From the NCBI RefSeq assembly GCF_902459465.1, contig NC_047066.1, positions 17,797,047 to 17,861,046 of the forward strand: a DNA stretch of 64,000 bases. The letters are read 5' to 3'. Of this stretch, positions 1 to 10,800 are shown piece after piece. Positions within the stretch are counted from its first letter, which is position 1; every line of letters begins with the position of its first letter. The stretch is from Asterias rubens. Taxonomy: Eukaryota; Echinodermata; Asteroidea; Forcipulatida; Asteriidae. The notes beneath the pieces were generated by a model, which saw only the letters and a list, made by a program, of their open reading frames with translations, did no database searches and was not told the DNA's origin. A program made the position numbers and the translations under genes.

Positions 1-714
1 ACGTTGTCACACAGCTCCGACGCAGACATGCAGGCGGGGATGTTTATAAACATATGTGACAGAATATTCCTGTATGGCCACTTATTTTTGCATGGTTTTA
101 TTTTGTACAGTTGTTTACTTTGGGGACATTGTGACAGGTTATTTGCGTAAGGCACTCTTTGTGGCACATATTTTTTGTCTGGTTGGGTGAGAGCGTGTTG
201 TTTTGTATTTTATTGGCGTGATTCGGCAATTATGAAATTCAACCTTGAAAAGGAATTTTTCTTGCAGGTTTCATGTTGTTTGGCAATGAAATTCAGATTT
301 TCAAAAAAAATTATCAAAACACAATTGGTACATCCACCTCACATTGTACTTTTTTATTACTACATGTATCTTTGTGTACTTTCAAACTCAATGTTTACAT
401 GTGAGCCCGGAATTTCTTTACTGACATACAAAACTACTTTCCAAGAGAAATGAGCTCTGGAAAAGTAGACTGGCTATGGCCTTGAGTTATCCCAGCACCA
501 AGAACACAGCACAACTACATTCATAGGAAAAATGTCCATTATCCACCATTCCCTTCAAGGTCACTTGTAAGATTCAATGCATTGATTTGATAATCTTAGA
601 CTTACAAGTTTCCCTTCAACAACAAATCTTCTTGAGCAATGAGTTGTAAATGTCAAAGTATTGACCTTATTTACAAACAAAGTAAGTAATGTTAGGCCTA
701 TATAATTTGTTTTT

Positions 715-920
715 AACCTTACACCGATACGTGTAAAGCACCATATAGGTCCAATCTGTACTTTCCAGAGTCCTATGAGAAGGCACTATATATTTCTTGG
801 GCGAGAATGGAACCCAAGACCTTTGCCATTCTAGAGCAGATGTCCAACCAACTAGACCACAGAGATAGCCCGGTAGCTAGAGGCAGTTCAAAGGTAAAAT
901 TACTAAAGAGAAATAGTGAC
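715..920 (-). repeat. tRNA-derived SINE fragment (family 2)
   Basis: Reading the minus strand, a tRNA-like head (box A-like GGTCTAGTTGG, box B-like GGGTTCCATTC) is followed by a body ending in a segment whose + strand reads TTACACCGATACGTG. The same body and head recur at 32755-32885, 40745-40930, 46495-46640 and 50655-50805 on the minus strand, and the head alone at 25612-25700 on the plus strand. Confidence 0.6.
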
Positions 921-1637
921 AGCCTAATACGTAAGTTTGCTGAGGGCCCACTGTGGCAACCGTGCGTGTACAGTACTGATACCATTACATGTATAATGGA
1001 TTTAGAGCACCTTGGAGCATTACTCAATTAGCATTCCAACTTCCAGACAATAAAGTACAAGCACAGAGAACCAGCACCTCTTCTCATTATAACAATACAG
1101 AAAGATGCATTCTCATACAGTGTATGATGATACAAAATTGATTTATTGAAAACTGTTAATTGCTCAATGTACAAAACACTTGTGTGGTACTATGGAAAAA
1201 GTCGTAAATGCTGGTCATTCAATGAAAATTTGAGGAACTGCTCTCTTTGTATAAAGTAAATTTACAGGTCAACGTCTTACATTTTAGCGGACATGCACAA
1301 AGATGGTCAGATACAGAATACACATGCAGTCACTAATCCTGTGTGTTTAATGGTTACCTTTGTAAAATATGTAGCTGATTCTAAAATTTTCAGTTACACC
1401 CGTGTTAACTTTCAAAGTTTATGTTTATTTTTGTTTATGACCTTGACAGTGATCAAAACATTGCGTCTTCATCACAGCCTCCAGACTTGAGCTTAAATCA
1501 CCTTGCAAATACCCCACAAAACAATCCAAGGAGAGAGAAATCCTCAACAATATAGAGTTGAGTTCTTTTTCTTCTTGACAACATTGTAAAATATTCTCTT
1601 GAATAATTCAGGGTATCATATTTTAACTATCTCTAAT

Positions 1638-2024
1638 TTAAAGGAACACGTTGCCTTGGATCAGTCGAGTTGGTCTTTGAAAAGCGTTTGTAACCGTTTG
1701 TTATAAAATGCATATGGTTAGAAAGATGATTTAAAAGTAGAATACAATGATCCACACAAACACACCTCGAAATTGCACGGTTTTCCCTTTACCTCGTCGA
1801 TGAACACGGTCGGCCATTTATGGGAGTCAAATGTTTGACTCCCATAAATGGCCGACCGTGTTAGTTTGCAAAGTAAAAAGAAAACCACGCAATTTCGAGG
1901 CAAATTTGTGTGGATCATTGTATTCTACTTTTAAAACATCCTTCCAATATGCAATTTATAACAAACGGTTATAAACGCTTGTTATAGACCAACTCGTCCG
2001 ATCCAAGGCAATGTGTTCCTTTAA
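1638..2024. mobile_element. Foldback element B1 (387 bp, TTAA-flanked)
   Basis: The two halves are near-perfect reverse complements. The ends read TTAAAGGAACACGTTGCCTTGG and its inverse, and the centre is GGCCATTTATGGGAGTCAAA, a few bases, then its inverse. TTAA bounds both ends. A second copy of the same length class is at 52427-52815. No coding capacity is visible. I infer a non-autonomous DNA transposon whose hairpin is the whole element; the TTAA flanks fit a TTAA-duplicating superfamily such as piggyBac or Kolobok, but no transposase is present to decide. Confidence 0.8.
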
Positions 2025-2301
2025 TAAAATAAAGCCTTGACATTGTTGTGAATAAACAAACTAAATTTACAACTGCACTCCCACCCTCCATGCTGGTGAT
2101 GGTTTTTGAGTGTCCAGCAACGACAACAATGCTTTACATGGCTTTTAGCTGGAGCACCAGTGATAGTACTTGTTATAATAACTTCTTTTTTTTGGTGGGG
2201 GGGGGGGGGGGGTACGGGGGAAGACACACATTTTTCCTGGGCATGCTCAGACAAGTCTAGTCTTAAGTCAAGGCTTTTGTAACTGTTTTTAAATTTTTTA
2301 A

Positions 2302-2490
2302 TTGCAAAATATCAAGAGAGGGCGCTGTTCCATTGAGCATGCTGCAAGTAATGAAAGGGGCATCGGTAGCCCAGGCGCATGGCATGTCATGCGCATGTTG
2401 AGCATGACAACATACACCTCGGTCGTTGAATGCCCCCTCTGCCTACCCATGACGCATTGCGGTTCTGAATCGCAATAAACCTTATTGTGT
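2302..2490. mobile_element. Short element E3 (AAGGTTTATCGC-type ends)
   Basis: The stretch from AATATCAAGAGAGGGCGCTG to GAATCGCAATAAACCTTATTG is shared, with substitutions, by copies at about 27689-27851 and 57010-57167. In the 57010 copy the ends are a clear inverted pair, AAGGTTTATCGC and GCGATAAACCTT. It looks like a small non-autonomous transposon; the left end is lost or eroded in this copy. Confidence 0.55.
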
Positions 2491-2704
2491 CGCTCGGCAG
2501 GAGGCAAATTGTATGTTGCGCTGTGTTCATTCTGATCGCATTGTGGTCTGCATTTCGCGGCACTTTTTAGTGAAGTTTTTTAAAAGATTAAATCCAAACC
2601 GTAAAATGTTCTTTGTAACTGGAACAGGTTTAGCAGTCACACACATGAAAAGAGGGTGACAAAAGTCTCAATATAGGTACCAACTCCTACATGAGAACTT
2701 TGGT

Positions 2705-2996
2705 AGGCTTAGTAATAATAATAATAATATGGATTTATAACACGCACGCCTACACAAAATAAAAACATTATACAATAGAAAATCAAGAATAAACATAATT
2801 TAACTTATACCCAATGAAAGTCTGAGTGAACAAGTGTGTTTTTAGTTCCCTGTTGAAGTTGTTGAGAGATGTTGTTTTGCGAAGTGAGACAGGGAGCTTA
2901 TTCCATAGGGCAGGAGCAGCTTTGGCGAAAGCACGGTCTCTGTAACGAATTGCTCTAGACCTTGGCTCTACCAGCAAGTGAGATCCAGCAGACCGT
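2705..2996 (-). pseudogene. 3' end of a non-LTR retrotransposon (LINE) reverse transcriptase ORF
   Basis: On the minus strand about 70 codons read as the C-terminal tail of a LINE reverse transcriptase: LVEPRSRAIRYRDRAFAKAA, then PALWNKLPVSLR, then LKTHLF. This R-x-YGDRAF...APxLWNxLP...LKTHLF signature is the thumb/tail region typical of CR1-, L2- and Jockey-like elements. The ORF ends at 2783 and a short (TTA)n-like tail lies at 2709-2728, so this is the 3' end of a copy truncated at about 2996. The endonuclease and catalytic RT domains are absent, so it is dead. Confidence 0.75.
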
Positions 2997-3642
2997 AGTC
3001 AAACGGGGTAGACCGTAAACAAATGGGATAGTATCAACCTTTGACAGTTAATACATTACAAGTGCCTTCCTGACCTCCATATCCCCTTAACCTTTAACAA
3101 GACCAAAAAATGACAACAGTCAAACAAATATGTCGGTCAAGAATACATCCAGCATACTTACAGTTCTTCTCTCTGTCTCTGTGACAACACCATGGTGATG
3201 GCATGGAATGGAAACTCAGCAAATCCAGTTAATACTCGATGGATCTAATATCCACTCAGCGTGTGTGAAGGAAGGCCACACGTGCCACACTATGAGCTTT
3301 CGTTGTGAGAAGCTCAATAAGTACAGTTTATAGTTCACTACAAAAAAGTCACCAACAACTGGTTTTCATCAGCTCATCATGTTTGCTGTCTTCATGAATC
3401 TACATGAAATATCAAGAGAAAAAACACAAGCAAAGTTATAATTACACTGTAGTTCAATCATAATTAAGCAGGGCTACACTTAGTGGGTGCATGTAAATCT
3501 GTACTACAATTTTGTCATTTTCCTCTTCATTTAGATTTATTTCCCCATAAAGAAACATTTTGTGTTAAAAGAACAGTTGGATCCCTTAAAAAAATAAACC
3601 AACAACTGAAACGTTTCAAGAATAATTTGTGTGCATCATGGA

Positions 3643-4014
3643 AGTGTTGTGGCCGAGCGGTTAAGAGCACCGAATTCAAACTCTGGTGTTTCTGATCAGC
3701 AGAGGGTGGGTTTGAATCCCCTGCCGTGACGCTTGTGTCCTTAAACAAGACACATAACCATTGCTTCGTCCTTCGGATGGGACGTAAAGCCGTTGGTCCC
3801 ATGTGTTGTGTAAAAGCATGTAAAAGAACCCAGTTATCGAAAAGAAAAGGGGTTCGCCCCAGTGTTCCTGGCTGGATTGGCAGCATATTGCCCCACAGCA
3901 CCTTGTATACCATTACATGGTGCTTAGATCTTATATCTCAAATTTCGCCCCACTCCTTGCAGTAATAATACCTGGCGCTTTGTATCCTTTGGCAAAAGGC
4001 GCTTTATAAATAAG

Positions 4015-4015
<1 letters not shown>
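3643..4015 (+). repeat. tRNA-derived SINE (family 1)
   Basis: The head GTGGCCGAGCGGTTAAGAGC with a later GGGTTTGAATCCC looks like box A and box B of a class II tRNA (Leu/Ser type), with an apparent long variable arm between. A conserved body of about 300 bases follows and ends at the (TTA)n tract. Related copies are at 39165-39560 (+), 33666-34068 (-), 25420-25590 (+, truncated), 24825-25070 (+, diverged) and 22120-22240 (+, partial). Confidence 0.75.

Positions 4016-4076
<61 letters not shown>
4015..4076. repeat. (TTA)n microsatellite
   Basis: About 20 uninterrupted TTA units sit directly at the 3' end of the SINE at 3643-4015, so the tract is probably the expanded tail of that insertion. 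Confidence 0.95.
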
Positions 4077-4547
4077 CAGTGTTTGTAAGTTTGGATGTGC
4101 AACATGTAGTGTAGGCACACGTCACTTGGAGATTCATTTATAAACAATATATCAGCCCCAAATTGGACGCAAATTGTTGTCAAAACTTTGTCTTCAACTT
4201 TTAGCATGCTGAGAACTGACAGTGACAGACAACCAAATAAGTGAATAAATTTGTTTTGAATATGAGTGTTTGTGTACAAAGGTTTTCTTATAAAAATTTA
4301 ATATCTATTTTAAGACGATTATTTACCCTGAATGCTATCAGCACGTTAAGTGTCAGGATTGGGTGGAAATCGTCCTTGCATTTTGCAATCCTCCAATCTT
4401 ATAATTATTACATAAGACCGTTAGGAGGATTGAGGGTTCTGAGTTACATAAAGCAAATATAACACCTCTCTCCAAACATTTTAAAAATTTTTAGGAAAAA
4501 CCACAATTGCTAATGTTTACTAATTAGTCACACCAAATCATTCGTTA

Positions 4548-4622
4548 ACTTAGTTGCGATAACGTAACCCTCCCCCGACGGCTTCAGTCGGGAGGAGGGT
4601 CACATGTACGCTATCGCAACTT
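4548..4622. repeat. Small foldback hairpin
   Basis: AGTTGCGATAACGTAACCCTC and its near inverse flank a smaller CCCGACGGCTTCAGTCGGG hairpin. Arms are about 33 bases with a 1-to-2-base bulge. No coding content. Confidence 0.6.
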
Positions 4623-5499
4623 ACGTAAGTCGTCAAACTGTGCTGTCACTTCTTTAAAAAAGGATTATATAAATGTGTTGTTATAGTTTTTAATCGACCA
4701 GTTTAGTTCAAGTGGTTTAGTTAGTGGAGTGAACTTTGAATCTCTCTTTTCAATTATTGATTTTTTTTTTAACTTAACATTTTTAAATTAACATGTTTAA
4801 TTTCAAATAAAACTTTGAACTGAGTAATTTTGTGTTGTTGAAAACAATCCTAATATTATGATAAATCCAACATTTGAAGACAATGACAAAACTAGATGAT
4901 AAGGTATTTACTATTATATGATTATGATCAAACAGCAATAATATGAGCCAACACCAAAAATGTCACTCAAGTCAGTGACACAACAAAACTTGTTTAGACT
5001 CTTCTTATTTCATAAATAATGGTTGGATTGAATATCATTGAAATGAAAAAAGCAGACACACCCTGTCTGAAAGTTCAAAATAAACCGACATAAATATTGT
5101 TTACTCCCAAATCACTCATAACATTAAACAGTGTCAGTAATATTGAGTTCAATAATACTCATTGTGTTTCAATGGACTCTTAATTATTCATGAAAACCAC
5201 GATCTAAAATGACAATTTTGGAAATGGAGTCGCCCAATATGGCGAAGAACGTTGAAACTGACTGCCGCATATCTTATGTGCACAAACCGAATACAAATTT
5301 AACTGACGTGCCAAATGACCAAAAGGAATCGCTTAAATGTCTCGTGTTAATTCAATAAAACCATGAAAATATCTCATCCTACCTACCGACTAATGTTTAC
5401 TTGTTCATGTTCACAGTCGTTCACAATCAAACTCAATCTCGGCACCGAGACATAAACAGACAAAATCCAAGTTTTCCTGTTCTTCCAACACGTTGAAAT

Positions 5500-5810
5500 T
5501 TCAGCCAGGATGCACGCTCGCGCATGCGCTAACTTTGCTATGTGGAGTACATTTCCCAAGATGCAACGTAATTTCAAACCCGGAAGTTGTCATTTCGTTC
5601 GTCAGAATAAATAGACGGGTAACATTTTGTCCCCTTTTGTTTTGGCAATGCGGTTACGTCTAGGTGTAGTTTCCAAACCCACGTGTTGGTTGTTTACGAG
5701 TGTAAACCCGCGCGGCGGAGAGCTGTCCGATCGAGTCAAACTCAGAGCACAACGATTATAAAACGTTTTTGATAAGACTTCAGATAAAAAGTAGAAACTA
5801 CAGGTAATAT
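5500..5810. promoter_or_regulatory. CpG-rich promoter-like block, candidate METTL16 promoter and non-coding first exon
   Basis: CGCGCATGCGCT at about 5518-5529 matches the NRF1 consensus, and TACATTTCCCAAGATGC at about 5548-5564 is close to the ZNF143/THAP11 site (ACTACAnnTCCCAGmATGC). Both are typical of housekeeping promoters. CpG-rich DNA follows, and GAAACTACAG then GTAATATT gives a possible exon end at 5803 with a donor. I infer that METTL16 transcription starts near here and the first exon joins to the acceptor at 7820-7821. A divergent transcript to the left is equally possible. Confidence 0.4.
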
Positions 5811-6129
5811 TTGTCAGCGAATGTAGATCATATTATATTTAACCAAAAATAAATAATCGAACACGAATCCAGCACTCGACTCGAGCAGCAGAATAACTTT
5901 TGGAATGCTGAGTGACTGAACAGCTAGCTGAGTGAGTGTGAAATAATTAACCGTATAAACTGTATTTATTCAAAATGTGTAATTGACATGCGGTCATACG
6001 AACTTTCTTGATCTTGATCTTGATATTTTACTGCACAAATCGCCTCAGATACGGCTGTTGACGTGCACATGCATCGCTAAATTTGGCATTTTTCTAGCAT
6101 TATCTTTAACGCTGGGGTATCTTTACAAA

Positions 6130-6590
6130 GCACTACATGATACATCGAATGTCAGACAACTCGTCCGTCGGACAACTAGTCTGTTCGGACAACTCGACGG
6201 TTCAGACAACTCGACAGTTCGGACAATTCGGAAGCGGTTATGGTCATATAAGCTAGCATAACTACTAATTATTTTAACTAAATTCAAACCAGTTTTTATG
6301 GTGTTAATACTACTCTTCGGGTGGTATTTGCTGTTGGTGCCGAGTTTGGTTAAGTGGACCAACATAGGCCGGTGCCGAGTTTGTTTGGTGCCGAGTTTGG
6401 TTTGGTGGACCAAAATAGGCCGGTGCCGAGTTTGTTTGGTGCCGAGTTTGTTGGACCAAAACAGGCCGGTGCCGAGTTTGTTTGGTGCCGAATTTCTTAG
6501 TGCCGAGTGGGTGCGAATTTGCGAGGTGCCGAGTTTGCAAAGTGCCGAGTTTGCTGGTGCCGAGTTTGCAAGGTGCCGAAGTGTCCGGTA
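6130..6590. repeat. Two degenerate short-period tandem arrays
   Basis: About 6130-6235 repeats the phrase TCGGACAACTCG (with GACGG/GACAG variants). About 6335-6590 repeats GGTGCCGAGTTTG, alternating with GGACCAAAATAGGCC. The two arrays share the CGGAC/CCGAG theme and run open in several reading frames, which explains the spurious ORFs on both strands. Confidence 0.8.
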
Positions 6591-6965
6591 CCCGCCAGTG
6601 GATACTTTTGAAGTTCTGTACTTTCTTTGGTTGGTGGCATCGGCTATCTATCTGATCTCTATCATGTAGACGAACATGCGTAATGGCTTTTTTTTCTTCT
6701 TACATTTTGTTAGTCTGGCTCTTCATTCATACTTCGACTGCAGATTTCAAACATAATAGATTGCCCTTATAACATTCTAAATTAATCTGATCATCATCAT
6801 TGCTCGATTGAAATGAAACTTGCGTCTGCGTTGGGCACGATGGCGATTGCGCCACATGTCCCACCATTCTACCATCAGCATCTTGAGGTCATCAGCAGGT
6901 GTAGCACCACTGAACTAAACAAAACTAGTGATAGTTTACCCCTGGATTTACCTGGATGTAGAGAC

Positions 6966-7732
6966 TTAAAGGGAAGGTACTAGTGGGAAGGATCGTGATT
7001 GACTCTACGTGAAGGAAAATTTTCGTAATCTTTGAACAAGTTACGTCAGAAATGTCATTGTTTTAACTCTTCACGGAGGTGAGCATAGTTAAATACTTAA
7101 TTTATGCTGTTTTATGTTGTCTTAATAGAAGTTTCATAAGGATTCAGACAAAACATTCCTATCAGTTGTCGCCCGACGTCCGCGGATATTCGGACATTAA
7201 AAGAATATCCAGTTACTTGGTTGTAATTACAGAACTATCCGGTTAATAAATAGGTCTTTGCGCCCTATGCGGATATCCGGTTAAGAAAAAAAAAACCTTC
7301 GCGGTTACGGATAGGAAAACCTATTCGCCATTAACCGGATATTCGAATAATTCGCCCAGGCCTACTTGTTTGGTAATTACTCAAAACAAATGTTAACTTA
7401 AAAACTGACTTGGTAACAAGCATTGGAGAGCTGTTGATAGTATAAAACATTGTGAGAAATGGCTCCCTCTGAAGAAGCATAGATTTGGAGAAAGAGGTAA
7501 TTTATCGCTAAAATAATAAAAGACTTCTAGCTAGAAGTCTTTTATTCCTATCTGAAAGCACACAAATTCGTCCAACTAGGGTGTTTTTTCTCTTAGTCTA
7601 ATCATTTGCTCGCAACTTCGATGACCAATTGAGCTCAAATTTTTGCAGGCTTGTTTTTTTATGCTCAGGTTGGCATACACCAAGCGAGAAGACTGGTCTT
7701 TGACAATTACCAAATGTGTACCTTCCCTTTAA
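6966..7732. mobile_element. TTAA-flanked miniature element (family A variant) with an insertion
   Basis: Ends are TTAAAGGGAAGGTAC and GTACCTTCCCTTTAA, an exact 15-base inverted pair that includes TTAA. Inside are the family A landmarks GTAATTACTCAAAA, GGAGAGCTGTTGATAGTATAAAAC and AGAAGACTGGTCTTTGACAATTACC. A region at about 7150-7370 is rich in TATCCGGTTA-type repeats and their inverses and seems to be a separate insertion. The element ends 107 bases before the METTL16 start codon. A sibling is at 30992-31336. Confidence 0.7.
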
Positions 7733-7839
7733 AGCTTACGCTTATTTGCCCCTCTTGACTGGAAAACTGTAACAATAACATTGGTAATAATACTTGTTTG
7801 TTTCCCGTTTTTTACCAACAGATACGTGCAGTTGTCATC

Positions 7840-10800
7840 ATGGCCCTGAATCAGTTTATGCACCCAAGGAATCGCTATAGAAACAACAAGCCGGATTTTG
7901 CCAAGCTTGCTCAGGACTACCCAGAATTCAAACAGCACCTGTCAACGACCCTCGCAGGGAACGTCTCTCTTGACTTTCGCGATCCTGAGGCTCTTAGGGC
8001 GTTAACATGCACCTTGTTAAAAGAGGATTTTGGGATTGATCTTGAGATCCCCATGGATCGGATTATCCCCACTGTACCACTGAGATTAAACTATATCCTA
8101 TGGATTGAGGATTTGTTGAAGCAGAGCGGCCATGATAGATTAGAAGAAATCTGTGGCATTGATGTTGGTAAGAAAAAAGAACAGGAGAACTAGACATTTG
8201 AAGGCACTGAACACGTTTGACAAGTTTGTATATCCCAACATATATGCATAAAATAACAAGCCTGCGAAAATTTGGACTCAATTAGTCATTGAAGTGAAAC
8301 AATTCACACAAAATATTGCTAGCAACTCATCATTAGCCTTCATTTGATTTCATTGAGGGCGCTGTTTGTGCATGTAACATCGCATGCAAGGAGTGTCCAA
8401 AGTTACAGTTTTTCAGGACATACATGTTCAGTACTTCTTGTAAAGCTCCTTATCCATTATCTCCTTGTAGGTTGTGGTACGTCTTGTATCTACCCTTTGT
8501 TAGGAGCTAAGGTCAATGGTTGGCACTTCACTGCATCAGAGGTTGATTCCACATCTACTGGTTATGCAATGCTCAATGTCAACAAAAACAAATTACAAGA
8601 CAAAATACAAGGTATTTTTTTTTTTCGTTTTGCAGGCATAATATTCTGCCTACTTTAACAACATGGACTCTTGATTGTTTTGCCCTCAGAAAAATTTAGC
8701 AAAATTGTCATGGACCAGACTGATGAAAGCCTTTACTGTATAGGTCAGCCCTTATACTCGATTGAATTTTTCTACTTTTGTCCAAGTCGCTAATATCATA
8801 CCTGTATTCTACTCTTCTTTATCTGTGCAAATCTCCCAAATACTCAGGGTTTCGCATATTCTAACTAACACAAATTGACTCCATTTTTGTCTTTATTTGA
8901 CTTGGCAGACTTGTTCTGTCTTAGTTCACCTTTTTTAATACTTGCAGGGTTTGCCTTTAACTTTTTCAATGAGTAGCCAGGAGGACCAGTTAGCTTGTCA
9001 TTTGACTGGTCTGATGACAATGCAATTGTAAAAATATGATTTTAAACAATACAAATTTGTGAGACAAACTTATTTGTCCACAATATTTTGAACACACTCA
9101 CAAATATACTACACATTAATTGAAGCAATTATTGCCATCATTCAGACCTCTCAATTTGTTTTTCATCTTCTTTGCATAGTTCTGGAGGTGAGCCCGGATG
9201 TCATGCTTTGTGGAATCTTCAAGATGGCCCCAAGACCTCTGTATCACTTCACAATGTGCAACCCCCCATTCTTTGGTAACATTATGGAGGCCCAGGGCAT
9301 TATGACATCTCGTAATGTTAGTCGGAGAGAGCCATCTTCAGTCAGTACAGCAGCTGAGTGTGAGATGGTTTGGGAGGAAGGTGGAGAAGTCGACTTCATC
9401 AGTCGGATGATCACTGATAGTTTACAGCTCAGAGAACAAGTTGTGTGAGTTGATTATAACTCTTGAATTTTGATTGTGTGGGAGCTGGCCTTCTTTTTTG
9501 CCTTATTCATAAGTTTACCTTCTAAAACTTTAAAGGTCACATTGCTTTACTTTGGATGCCTAGGGCCAAATATTGGACACACAAAAAAGGCGGACTGTTT
9601 TAATAAGTTGAAGTATTACCAATCACATTCAAACCTATTCTTGCCTAAAAATCTTGCAGGAAAAAGTAAATGGCTTGACGTTTCAACCCTGGTAGAGTCC
9701 TTTGAAATACTCTGCTAGGGTCGAATCGTCAGGGCCCAATTTCATGGAGCTGCTAAGCACAACATTTTGCTTAGCATGACATTTTTTGCCTTGATCTCCA
9801 CGTGATTTTAAGGATAAGCAAACAACAGCTGAATACATGTACCAAGCAATATGCAACAATGGGAAATTTGGTTGGTAATCCTGTTTTTATCAAGAATGAC
9901 ATTTCATGCTAAGCAAATTTTTGTGCTTAGCAGCTCTATGAAATTGGGCCCAGGTCATTAGCTATTTTTGCATTTATATTGGTAAGCAGTTTGCAACAGC
10001 TTATTATATTTTCGCGATTTCTAATCTTAAAAACTATTTTGCTATCTTCAGGTGGTACACATCAATGATCGGGAAGAAAGCGAGTTTAGGACCTCTCAAG
10101 CAAGAACTGGCTAAACACAAGGTGAGACCATAATGGTTCTTATTAAGCACACATATCCTAGTATAGATCAAGGCGCTATACAACATTAGTTCATCAGCCA
10201 TACTTTTATACCATTCTTCTAACTTTCTCGACTCCCTGTGGAGCATACAACACTAAGCTGCTTAAATTAGCGCTGAGTGGTTAATCCAACACAATACTGT
10301 CTCAGCCGTCTCGGGTTCCTGTGTAGACACCTGGGTTAAAGGCACTGGACACTCGGTAATTACTCAAAATAATTGTTTAGCATAAAAATTTAGTTGCAAA
10401 CGAGCAATGGAGAGCTGTTGATAGTATAAAACATTTTGAGAAACAGCTCCCTCTGTTGTTTTTGCGCAAGAAGTAATTTTCCACTAAAATATTTGTATTT
10501 GATTTTGAGACCTCAGAATTAGATTTTGAGGTCCCAAAATCAAGCATCTAAAAGCACACAACCTTGTTTGACAATGGTGTTTTTTCTTCCATTATTAATT
10601 TGAACTTCGACGACCAATGGGAGACTTTCTGGGACGATAGAGGGCAGCAGACTTACCGGGTAAATCCATTGTTCTCAGAATTATGCGCATGTTCAGAACT
10701 ACGTAAACAATGGAAATTTACCCGGTATGTCTGCTGCCACCTAGCGTTGGAAAGTCTCCTATTGAGTTCAAATTTTCACAGGTTGGTTATTTTGTGCATA

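Larger units (their letters stand above)
1..7839. other. Non-coding region upstream of METTL16 coding start
   Basis: I recognise no conserved coding exon here. The stretch holds a SINE fragment near 715-920, a 387-bp foldback element at 1638-2024, a short element near 2302-2490, a LINE tail at 2705-2996, a SINE at 3643-4015 followed by (TTA)n, a small hairpin near 4548-4622, a promoter-like block near 5500-5810, two short-period tandem arrays at 6130-6590 and a TTAA-flanked element at 6966-7732. The first, non-coding METTL16 exon should lie in this region because the first coding exon is preceded by an acceptor site at 7820-7821. Confidence 0.6.

Noticed and set aside
1293-1360. ADMHKDGQIQ reading after an acceptor-like TTACATTTTAG, resembling an EF-hand loop of EH-domain proteins
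   Set aside because: The following residues (NTHAVTNPVC) do not continue an EF-hand or EH helix, no donor fits, and no neighbouring exon is present; likely chance.
3527-3913. 128-residue minus-strand ORF (and its relatives at 33789 and 39120)
   Set aside because: Lies on the antisense of family 1 SINE copies; it recurs only because the SINE recurs.
6298-6669. 123-residue ORF with repeated VPSLV/GAEF
   Set aside because: Explained by the GGTGCCGAGTTTG tandem array.
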